A DNA stretch of 14,116 bases, from NCBI GenBank assembly GCA_044339595.1, contig JBIIVF010000060.1, positions 1 through 14,116 on the forward strand, written 5' to 3'. The stretch is from CAZTGZ01 sp044339595 (lineage in GTDB: Bacteria; Bacteroidota; Bacteroidia; NS11-12g; UBA9320). Position 1 is the first letter of the stretch. Each line of letters opens with the position of its first letter. The notes beneath the pieces are model-generated. The model was not told the DNA's origin, ran no database searches, and saw only the letters and a list, made by a program, of their open reading frames with translations. The translations under genes and the position numbers were made by a program. Positions 1 to 8,100 of this stretch are shown piece after piece.

Positions 1-1
1 G

Positions 2-316
2 CTGTTTGATTTGTTGGTTTGTTTGATTTTATTGCCGGTAAGTCCGGTTCTGATGTTTTTTCAGCACAAGCCCCTTCGATTTTTATCGCATATTTTTCAG
101 GTAATGTCCGGCAAAAAAACCTGGGTAAGTTATGCCGAATCGCCCAACGCCTCCCTATTGCCAAACCTAAAGCCCGGCGTAATCAGTACCATTGCTGATC
201 TGAAAAACAACGCCTGTGATGGCGCCATTACCGATCGCATCAATTATCTCTATGCACGCAACTACAGCATTGAAAAGGATTTGAATTTAATCTTTAGTGA
301 TTTTAACAATCTGTGA
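2..316 (+). CDS. Partial glycosyltransferase, C-terminal end (5' end outside window)
   Basis: The frame is open from the first full codon of the window to the TGA at 314-316, so this is the last ~104 residues of a longer protein. It starts with a hydrophobic stretch (about residues 3-20) that looks like a membrane segment. A short cytosolic tail follows, with GKKTWVSYAES, LLPNLKPGVIS and a terminal YARNYSIEKDLNLIFSDF. The pattern (G-K-[KT]-W-V-x-Y, L-P-x-[IL]-K-x-G-V, then Y-A-[KR]-[DN]-Y-S-x-x-x-D-L) resembles the C-terminal tail of Bacteroidota membrane-linked GT2/sugar-transferase proteins of surface polysaccharide synthesis. The family assignment is from memory of such tails, and the catalytic part is not in the window. 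A TTG at 11 is only an internal codon. The gene ends 291 bases before the next promoter and is probably unrelated to the operon that follows. Confidence 0.6.
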   Translation: MFDLLVCLILLPVSPVLMFFQHKPLRFLSHIFQVMSGKKTWVSYAESPNASLLPNLKPGVISTIADLKNNACDGAITDRINYLYARNYSIEKDLNLIFSDFNNL

Positions 317-607
317 AAGCAGATATACCAAATTAGAAATTAGAAGGCAGAAATTTGAAGGAGTGGAATATTCAATTGGAGATTATCCTTCTCGATTAAC
401 AGTCATTTTACAGTAAGGCATTTGAACGAGAAACGGATGCAAAAATCCCACCTCTGCACTTTGAGGTCTTCTGCTACCTGTATCATCAAACTATGACATC
501 CCATCACGCAGGGACCTTGAAGTGTTTAATACCGCATCCCGCACAAAGAGTAGAATCACTCCTTCATCGCATGAAATAGCTATATTCAAGCTATTTGGCA
601 TGATTTT
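317..607. other. Intergenic region, no gene seen
   Basis: No frame has a convincing reading frame or family match here. The only structure I see is the 7-bp dyad at 574-596, described separately. I see no clear intrinsic terminator after the glycosyltransferase stop codon. Confidence 0.6.
574..596. repeat. Inverted repeat upstream of the operon promoter
   Basis: AAATAGC (574-580) and GCTATTT (590-596) form a perfect 7-bp dyad with a 9-base spacer. It lies 11 bases before the -33 box of the operon promoter and is followed by a run of seven T at 604-610. It could be an operator for a regulator of the caspase operon, or a weak AT-rich terminator for the gene upstream. The sequence alone does not decide between them. 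Confidence 0.35.
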
Positions 608-637
608 TTTGCTAACTTCGACCTTTAACTATCTTTG
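608..637 (+). promoter_or_regulatory. Bacteroidetes-type promoter of the caspase operon
   Basis: TTTG at 608-611 and TATCTTTG at 630-637, separated by 18 bases, match the primary sigma-factor consensus of Bacteroidetes (TTTG at -33, TAnnTTTG at -7) at every fixed base. Transcription would start near 644. This leaves a leader of about 90 bases before the ATG at 734 and places the open frame that begins at 635 inside the promoter rather than in the coding region. Confidence 0.7.
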
Positions 638-722
638 ACTCACGGATGGCTTATTTACTATTTGATTGGAAAAAGTATGGACCTTAAAACAAACAGGAAT
701 AACATTTTCGCAACTTTAAAGC

Positions 723-728
723 AGGAGG
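723..728 (+). promoter_or_regulatory. Ribosome binding site that fixes the metacaspase start
   Basis: AGGAGG at 723-728 lies five bases before the ATG at 734. Such a full Shine-Dalgarno sequence is uncommon in this phylum. Together with the signal peptide that begins at this ATG, it argues strongly against the longer frame starting at 635. Confidence 0.65.
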
Positions 729-733
729 TCAAC

Positions 734-2698
734 ATGAATGGTTTACACAAATGGATTTTACTGATCCTTTTTGGTTGGTTTATCCAAACTGCCAACGCTC
801 AGCAGACTAAGCACGGACTGATCATTGCCATCGGTGAATATCCTAAGGAAACTGACTGGAAACCCATCAGTTCTGTGAACGATATTCCATTGATTAAGAA
901 TGCCCTGGTGAAACAGGGTTTTAATGATATCGATTCAATTAAAAACGAACAAGCCACCAAAGCGGGTATCATCAAAGCGTTCGAAGCGCTGAATGCCCGG
1001 GTAAAGAAGGGCGACATTGTGGTGATTCATATCAGCAGTCACGGTCAGCAAATTGACGACAACAACGGCGATGAGCTCGATGGCTACGATGAAGCCATTG
1101 TGGCCTACGGCGCTCCCATGTACAGCGATGATGGATATATGGGCGAAAACCACCTCCGCGATGAGGAATTGGGAGAGCTGCTCGATAACATCCGCGTAAG
1201 CATCGGCCCAACCGGTGATTTAATGGTGTTTTTAGATGCCTGTCACAGCGGTACCGGAACCCGTGGAGATGAAAAAGCCCGTGGAGGTGCTGAACCCATT
1301 CATGTGAACAATTCCATGAAACGCATTCGCCAGGGAGAAGAACCCAACAGCCTCTTTGAAAGCAATAGTCAATCCAGGGGAGGCAATGAGCCCATGGCAC
1401 CCATGGTGGTGTTTTCAGGAGCCAGTGCTGAAGAGAGAAATTTTGAATACAAAGGATTCGGTTCACTTTCGGTAGCCATTTCCAGAAGCTTTGAACAGTT
1501 GAATTCTACCATGTCGTACCGTGCATTTTGGGCCAATGTGATGAAGGAAATGAGCATCATCGCTCCCAATCAAAATCCTGTAGCCGAAGGTGATATCGAC
1601 CGCGAATTGTTCGGTGGTCGGGTCTTGCAAATGCCTAAATTTTATACTTTGAGCAGCCTCAGCGGCAATTATGCCACCTTGCAGGGAGGTAAAATCAATG
1701 GCTTGTTTCAAGGCACTGAAATTGCCATTTTTTCTGCCGGAACTACCGACATCAAAGGGAAAACCCCGGTTGCTACCGGAACCATCAATTATTGTGAGTA
1801 CAACTTTGCCAGTGCAAGTCTCAACAAGCCGCTCGAAGGAAACCTGAGTGGATATTGGGCTTTTGTAACCAAACAGACTTTTGGCGATATCCGCATGAGC
1901 CTGAGTTTAAATATCAACAACAAAACCCTGAGTCAATCTCTTACCACTGCTTTGAATGAACACGGCTTGGTCAATTGGCAAAAAGACAAAGCTGACTTTG
2001 AACTCAGAGAAACATCGGATGGTTTGCAACTCATTCGTCGCTCTGATGCTTCGATTGTTATAGACCGCATTCCTACCACCGATTCATTCAATTTTCTAAA
2101 AGGGCGCATCGAAAAACAATTGCAAGGAAAATTCATCAAAGACCTCGAATTAAGAGATCCCAGTATTCATGTAGAGTTGATCCTGGAGCCGGTTTTGGTA
2201 TTGAACCGCAGAATTATAGACACCTTGCCAAAGGCGAATTATTTGAAAGACGGCATCTATCATTTTAAAGATGGCGATCAGGTTAGATTAAGGTTGGTGA
2301 ACAAAGGAACCAAAGATGCTTATATCACCATCGTGGATATTGAACCATCCGGTAAAATCAATGTGTTGGTACCGAACCCAAAAAAGAACGAAGATCCCAA
2401 AAACTTTATCATTCCTAAAGACAGTTCAAAGGTGTTAGAAGGCAAATATGTAACCATCCGCAAGCCTGCAGGTACTGAAACCTTTAAACTTATTGCGAGC
2501 CATGAACCCATGAATCTCGGTCCGATTATCGATAGCGGAGGCAGCGAAGGTTCCAGAAGTGCCTCAGGTATTGAAGGACAGCTTGAAACCATTTTCAGAA
2601 ACTCTTACAAAGCCTCTACCCGCAGTGGCGATATGGGTGAATTATTGCCCGATACCGAAGCCAATACCACTTCTGTTGTTTTTAAAATCAAAGAATAA
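734..2698 (+). CDS. Exported metacaspase-type cysteine protease (C14) with C-terminal DUF4384-like domain
   Basis: A 654-residue protein. Residues 1-22 are a signal peptide ending TANA before QQ. The caspase fold follows, at about 25-330. It has the catalytic histidine H103 in HISSHGQQ, the metacaspase hallmark GDELDGYDEAI just after it, and the catalytic cysteine C170 in LDACHSG. A later segment, VVFSGASAEERNFEY followed by EGDIDRELFGG, fits the small-subunit part of bacterial caspase-family proteins. Metacaspases of this kind usually cut after Arg or Lys, not Asp; this is family knowledge, not shown here. Residues ~495-605 (GDQVRLRLVNKGTKDAY, then DIEPSGKINVLVPN) look like the DUF4384 beta domain often fused to bacterial caspases. 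The start at 734 is chosen from the signal peptide, the AGGAGG and the promoter. It is the first gene of the operon, and the next ATG follows ten bases after the stop. With no lipobox or sorting tail, a periplasmic or secreted location is inferred. Confidence 0.88.
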   Translation: MNGLHKWILLILFGWFIQTANAQQTKHGLIIAIGEYPKETDWKPISSVNDIPLIKNALVKQGFNDIDSIKNEQATKAGIIKAFEALNARVKKGDIVVIHISSHGQQIDDNNGDELDGYDEAIVAYGAPMYSDDGYMGENHLRDEELGELLDNIRVSIGPTGDLMVFLDACHSGTGTRGDEKARGGAEPIHVNNSMKRIRQGEEPNSLFESNSQSRGGNEPMAPMVVFSGASAEERNFEYKGFGSLSVAISRSFEQLNSTMSYRAFWANVMKEMSIIAPNQNPVAEGDIDRELFGGRVLQMPKFYTLSSLSGNYATLQGGKINGLFQGTEIAIFSAGTTDIKGKTPVATGTINYCEYNFASASLNKPLEGNLSGYWAFVTKQTFGDIRMSLSLNINNKTLSQSLTTALNEHGLVNWQKDKADFELRETSDGLQLIRRSDASIVIDRIPTTDSFNFLKGRIEKQLQGKFIKDLELRDPSIHVELILEPVLVLNRRIIDTLPKANYLKDGIYHFKDGDQVRLRLVNKGTKDAYITIVDIEPSGKINVLVPNPKKNEDPKNFIIPKDSSKVLEGKYVTIRKPAGTETFKLIASHEPMNLGPIIDSGGSEGSRSASGIEGQLETIFRNSYKASTRSGDMGELLPDTEANTTSVVFKIKE

Positions 2699-2708
2699 AG
2701 CCAAATCT

Positions 2709-4220
2709 ATGAAATATTTAAAACTCAGTTTATTTGCTGCCATTTTCGGAAATATGGTTTCCGTGCAGGCGCAGAATGCCAATCCTTATGCCCACAAGGA
2801 TTCTATCGAAATCGGACGAAATGTGTATGGTCCGGATGACAGAAAAGAAGCCTCCATTTGGGGATATGCAGACTATACCCACGCTACGGCGGTTGCGGTT
2901 CAAACCAGTCAGTTTAGTGGAAATTATCTTTCAGGACACAGTTTGGGAGACAAGCTTCTGTTGCAATACAAAGCCGATTTTGTTTCGAGTGAAGTGGCTT
3001 ACAGAGATCAGCCTGCCTTTGGGTTTTGTTCAGGATTTTTGATCGCTCCTGATTTGCTGATAACCGCAGGACATTGCATCGACAAAACCAATTTCCGCAC
3101 GGTAGAATGGGTGTTTGATTACACCAATGACATCACCAAAAACTACAAACCAAAGCAGAGCATTTATGTAAACCCTTCGAACCGTTATAAAGTATTGGAG
3201 GTGATTACCAGTGTGCTGGATGATGAAACCATGCAGGATTATGCTGTTTTGAGACTCGACAGGCCTACAGATCGTGTGCCTTATTCGTTTAGAACCTCTT
3301 CCAAAATTTTGCCCGGAGAAAAAGTAAACATGATCGGCGCCCCCAGTGGTATTCCATTAAAGCTTGTGGAAGGGTCCAATGTCGTAAGCAACTACATGGA
3401 TGAATACTTTACCACCGATTTGGATGCCTTTGGTGGAAACTCAGGTGGTCCGGTTTATAACAATGCCGGTCGCATTGAAGGAATTCTGGTAAGAGGCCCT
3501 TCCAAAGGGTTTTATATCGATCCCATATGTAATTGCGTAAAAACATCCAGATACTCTGAAGAAGATGCCAAAGAATTGTTCAAAGGCGTGGATGTACAAA
3601 AGGTTACAGACATTCCCTGGTATTTGTTAACCGGGGCGATCTATGATAACATTGAATATGCCATTCGCAAAAACGACCGCAAACGCATGGACCAGTGGTT
3701 AATTTATTCCTGGATCAAAGATGAAACCACTGTGGCAGCCAAAACCAATTTGATGTTAGTGGCAGCCTCTAACAATAATTTGGACGCCATGAAATTATTG
3801 TTCGACAAGAAATGGCCGGTTACTCCGAAGGATTCGCGTGGAAGAAACTTGCTGAGAATTGCTGTGGACAATAAAAACACCGAAATGATTGATTTTCTGA
3901 TCAAAAAGGGACTCAATCCGAATGATAAAGATGATTCAGGAAACAATGCACTCTTCTGGGCCATTAATAATTATGATCCCACCACCATGGAGTATCTGCT
4001 CAAAAAAGGAGTGAGTACCTCTGCCAGTAACAGCAATGGGGATTATCCCATCCATGCTGCCGTGCGTCAAAACAGCTTTATGATGGTTGAAGCTCTGATC
4101 AATAACGGGGCGGATTTGAGCACTACCACCAGCAATGGTTATACTCCGAGAAAACTGGCAAAAAAATTGAAGTACAAATCTTTGAAGAAATACCTGAAGA
4201 AGGTAGAAAAAAGCAAATAA
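2709..4220 (+). CDS. Exported trypsin/V8-like serine protease with C-terminal ankyrin repeats
   Basis: A 503-residue protein. Residues 1-21 are a signal peptide (cleavage after VQA), which is why the ATG at 2709 is preferred over an upstream in-frame start lying inside the metacaspase gene. The S1 protease domain spans about 75-310 and shows the full triad: H122 in LLITAGHC, D177 in MQDYAVLRLD and S245 in FGGNSGGPVY. The DAFGGNSGGP context is closer to the V8/trypsin_2 branch than to classical trypsin. Residues ~346-503 hold four ankyrin repeats of about 33 residues (beginning near TNLMLVAASNNN, RNLLRIAVDNKN, NNALFWAINNYD and DYPIHAAVRQNS) plus a partial fifth ending in a lysine-rich tail. 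Ankyrin repeats bind protein partners, so this tail may dock the protease onto another component. The gene lies 10 bases after the metacaspase stop and 12 bases before the next caspase gene, so co-transcription is very likely. Confidence 0.87.
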   Translation: MKYLKLSLFAAIFGNMVSVQAQNANPYAHKDSIEIGRNVYGPDDRKEASIWGYADYTHATAVAVQTSQFSGNYLSGHSLGDKLLLQYKADFVSSEVAYRDQPAFGFCSGFLIAPDLLITAGHCIDKTNFRTVEWVFDYTNDITKNYKPKQSIYVNPSNRYKVLEVITSVLDDETMQDYAVLRLDRPTDRVPYSFRTSSKILPGEKVNMIGAPSGIPLKLVEGSNVVSNYMDEYFTTDLDAFGGNSGGPVYNNAGRIEGILVRGPSKGFYIDPICNCVKTSRYSEEDAKELFKGVDVQKVTDIPWYLLTGAIYDNIEYAIRKNDRKRMDQWLIYSWIKDETTVAAKTNLMLVAASNNNLDAMKLLFDKKWPVTPKDSRGRNLLRIAVDNKNTEMIDFLIKKGLNPNDKDDSGNNALFWAINNYDPTTMEYLLKKGVSTSASNSNGDYPIHAAVRQNSFMMVEALINNGADLSTTTSNGYTPRKLAKKLKYKSLKKYLKKVEKSK

Positions 4221-4232
4221 GAATGATGCACC

Positions 4233-5141
4233 ATGCGGGGGAAATGTTTAATAGCGTTCTTGATGTTGTGTCAGACCCATATCCAAAAGGGTCTGGCACA
4301 TTCTATTGAGCCGGAAATTACTCCGCAGATTTCACATAGTTATGGCACCGATGTAAGCAAGCTGCTTCCTCGGCGGTTGGCATTGGTCCTTGAAATCGAT
4401 CGATATCAATATTGGGATGCGCTGCAAAATCCCCTTTTCGATGCCAATACCGTAGGCAATATTCTGAAGGAGGTTTATGGGTATGAAGTATGGCAATTAG
4501 CATCCAATCCGATGGTAGATGACATCATCAATGCCATTGACAGTTTATCAAAACAAAATCTGAGCGGCCCCATGGATCAAATCTTCGTCTTTTTTGCAGG
4601 ACATGGATTTGTCGATCCCTTTAGTGGCAACGGACACTTGATTGCATCTGACAGTAAGAAAGGCACAAAACACACCGATGTTCGCAGCATGATTCAGCAC
4701 AACTACTTGATCAATCTATTGAACTCGCTCAGTTTTAAGCACTTGTTATTGGTGATAGATGCGTGTTACAGTGGCAGTATTCAACAAGCCACCGGGCCGG
4801 TAAATGCCTCGCAATGCGATTTCAAAATCCCGATCAACTGGAAGAATATGTATATGGCTTTAAGCAATGAACAATACATTCAACGCAATATGCAATGCAC
4901 TACCCGACGTTATAACACATCCGGCGGAAAAGATTACAAAGTACCCGACGGTGAAAAAGGAAAGCATTCACCTTTTGCAAATGTGCTCATCAACAAACTG
5001 AATAAGGGTGATAAATCAGAAGGAATTATTACTTTCACTGAATTATTACCGGATTTGAGCTATGTAAATCCATCACCACACAGCGGTAGTTTCGGGATAG
5101 ATGGTCAAACAGGTGATTTCATATTTATAGAAAAAAGATGA
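4233..5141 (+). CDS. Exported caspase-family protease, single domain (C14)
   Basis: A 302-residue protein that is almost entirely one caspase-like domain. The first ~22 residues have a short hydrophobic core and look like a signal peptide (weaker than its neighbours'), ending near GLA. The domain runs from ~47 (RRLALVLEIDRYQYWDAL) to ~300. H124 in FVFFAGHGFVD and C178 in LVIDACYSGS form the expected dyad. Further on, TSGGKDYKVPDG and KHSPFANVLINKL match the small-subunit part. It is clearly a paralogue of the C-terminal caspase domain of the next gene (shared GYxV, DQxFVFFAGHG, GHxxxxDSKK and SPFA motifs) and less like the metacaspase at the operon's start, since it lacks the GDE-DG-DE stretch. 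Its stop overlaps the next start (ATGA), which implies translational coupling. The ATG at 4233 is the start that gives a signal peptide; the two ATGs just upstream (4223, 4226) are out of frame. Confidence 0.85.
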   Translation: MRGKCLIAFLMLCQTHIQKGLAHSIEPEITPQISHSYGTDVSKLLPRRLALVLEIDRYQYWDALQNPLFDANTVGNILKEVYGYEVWQLASNPMVDDIINAIDSLSKQNLSGPMDQIFVFFAGHGFVDPFSGNGHLIASDSKKGTKHTDVRSMIQHNYLINLLNSLSFKHLLLVIDACYSGSIQQATGPVNASQCDFKIPINWKNMYMALSNEQYIQRNMQCTTRRYNTSGGKDYKVPDGEKGKHSPFANVLINKLNKGDKSEGIITFTELLPDLSYVNPSPHSGSFGIDGQTGDFIFIEKR

Positions 5142-8100
5142 TGCAAAAGTCGGATTTGTTCAGGTACGCGCTCTTGATTTTTGTCGGAATTGTCCTGTTC
5201 GGCTCCTTGAGTGCCCAAGACATTCAGCGTGCAAAAGATATGGCCCAAAGAGAGGCTCCGCCTGATTCTATTATCATGTTGGTGAATCAGATTGTTGAAA
5301 AGGAGAAACGGGCATCCTCCCCCAATAGCAAATTATTGGGCACATGTTATTTCCTCCGTGCCAAAGCCTATTACGATTTAAAAGATGCGCAAAACAGTTA
5401 TTCCGACGCCGTATCATCCTTTAAATACATTGCAGAATTTACCCCTGAAGCAGCACCGGATGTCATTGAATTGCTGGAAGATTGTCGTAAACTCATAGCC
5501 ATGGATGATCTTGCCTTACCGGTTCAAAACCAAAAAAAAATAGAGGAATCCATATTCTTTAGTATTTCCGAAATTGTTGAAATCAGAGGCGATACCGTTT
5601 TAGTAAAAGTAAAGGGCGGCAGCAACGAAGGCATTACTGACCAAAGCTCCGGCGGAGTATTGTCTGTTTATACCGTAGAAAATCCGGAAAGGGGAAATGA
5701 GGAAATGGGAAACGCCAGGGTTACGGAAGTTCATCCCAGCTGGTGTCTGGCTGAAGTGATTCTCTTTGAAAGAAGCAGAAATAAAGGACTAAAACTCATC
5801 ACCGGCGATAACATAATGCTGAAGGCGATGGTGCCGGAAACGGTATATCGCGGGAATCTTTTCAAATTAACTTCCTCGAATATATTGTTGAGAAATAGCT
5901 ATCGAAATTATGCTTATCATCATACATTCATTTTAAGAGACAATAATCCATTTACAGAAGAAGCCATCATTCGATACTTGTTAGAAGATCAAAAGGGAAC
6001 TGCAGCCTACTTATATGATTCTGCGAATGCTACCTTCATGAAAGATTATTTGCCGTTTAAACGCGGATCGAAAATTGGCCTGAATATGTGGGAAGCCATG
6101 CTCCAGTCGAATATCGAGGATATGCGTGCATTTCACCGTTTTGTGATCAGTTTTCCGGCTAAATATATGGGGCGAGAGTTTAGAAGTGACGAAACGTATG
6201 CAACCTGGCTGATCAATGCCACTCCTCCCGGTAACGACGAAATAGAATATACCTATGATGCCATTTTGGGTTCTGATACTTCTAGATCTGCCATGATTTC
6301 ACTGGCTTCGAAACTGCAATATTATTTGAGTTATTATTCGGATACCGTTGAAACCACCAGCATCGGAGTGCATTTAGAAAAAGTGGCAGATCGCTGGCGC
6401 ACCCGGAATGAAAAGTTCACACAAGCCTTGGATTATACTTCCGCTTTAAAGCAAACCGAAAAATTGCTGCATTTCGCCTCCTGGTTTAGCAATGATACTT
6501 TCACCCTGCCATTGTTGTTCGAAAAAGCCTCTTTGCTTCAAAAATTGAAACGCATTGATGAGGCACTTCAGGTCTATGATCAAACGTTGTCATTTGACAT
6601 TAAACCTTATAACTCGTATTGGTTCAGGGCGTATTTGTTTTATGAACAAGAGCGCAATACAGAGGCGTTCAGAGATTTTGCCAAAGTAAGTGAACTGGCA
6701 CCCTGGTCTTCCTCTCCTTTGGGAATGCAGGGATGGATTTTGTTAAAAACCGGAAAATTTAATGCGTCGTTTGAATACTGTCGCAAGGCCTACGAAATGG
6801 ATTCCTTCAATCACAGTTGGGTGGTGAATTTCGGACACGCCTACTTCATGCGGGGAGAGACCGATTCTGCCCGAATCCTTTATGATCGGGCCATGTCACT
6901 GATCAAAGATCCGGGTAATTTTTACAGCGGAATGATTGCTGATTTCGATACATTTTTGAGCAATGGTTGGGAAATGCAACGCATCCGGGCAGAAAAGACC
7001 AGGGTGATCGCCATTTGGAATGAAAAATACCGTTATCGTTTGCAAGCAGATTCTTGTTTTCAAGCGGGAAAGGATTTGCACAGTACCAAAGAATTCACAA
7101 AAGCCATTTCCTTGTTTGAAAAGGCCATAGAGAACGAAAAGGCACATTCGACTCCGGATATGGACTGGATCAGGGCGTATTCGAGGTGGATTGCTTTCAG
7201 CCACTACAAAGCCAAAGATTATGTGCGATCACTGGAAAATTATAAAAAAGCCTATCTGATCAGCCGCGATACCCTGAAAAACACCGAATATGAGATTCTC
7301 GATTTGCAGGATATGGCCAATATCTGCGATTGGCTGGGAATGCAGACTAATAAAGAAGTATATCGCCAATTGGCCGCTTCGCTGCAACGCAAACAGAATG
7401 AAAAAACACAAAGCAACCGACTCATTGTAGTATCTCTTGCCGGGGGAAAATCTGCGGCAAACCCATTTAATTTCTGTGAAAAGGATGCAATCAATATTGC
7501 AGGATCTCTTCAAACCAAAGGCGCTTTTATTTATGATACCGTATTTACCTACGTATTAACGGGAAAGCAATTTACCAGGGGAGACATGAATCGGGTGTTT
7601 AAAGAAGTGCTTACCATTGGTCGACCGGGCGATGCATTGGTTTTTTATTATTCCGGAAATACCTTTACAAAATTGGGTCGCAAGGGCTTTGTATTAGGGA
7701 ATGATTCACTGGATATGGAAGACCTTCATTATTGGAGTTCCAATATTTTGAGTCGGAAACAACTGTTTATCTGGGACATCCCCAACCACGGGCATACCGA
7801 TGCTTTTTTGTCGCTTAAGAACAAACAAACCTTGGAGGGAAAAGGCACTCAAACCGACTTGATTTTGTTATCGAACCAAGGGACGCGCATTGAGCCTGAC
7901 GGTCAGGGTGGTTTGCTTTCTGCCGCAGTATTTGAAGCATTGGAAGGCAAGGCCAATACCGGATTTTCTGACAATGACCGGTCGGTTTCCGCCAAAGAGC
8001 TGGAAGCTTTTGTGTTTGATAAACTCGGGCGCAACAATTATTACTTGCAGGTGACCACCTTCAGTGAGGGGCTTGATTTTCCTTTGGTGTCTGCTCCTTT

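Noticed and set aside
635..733. In-frame N-terminal extension of the metacaspase beginning at TTG 635
   Set aside because: The TTG is inside the -7 promoter box, and the signal peptide and AGGAGG both point to the ATG at 734.
1032..1466. 144-codon open frame on the minus strand
   Set aside because: It lies opposite the catalytic part of the metacaspase, is rich in Trp, His, Arg and Cys as antisense frames often are, and has no family resemblance.
2559..2708. In-frame N-terminal extension of the serine protease
   Set aside because: It overlaps the end of the metacaspase gene and would bury the signal peptide that begins at 2709.
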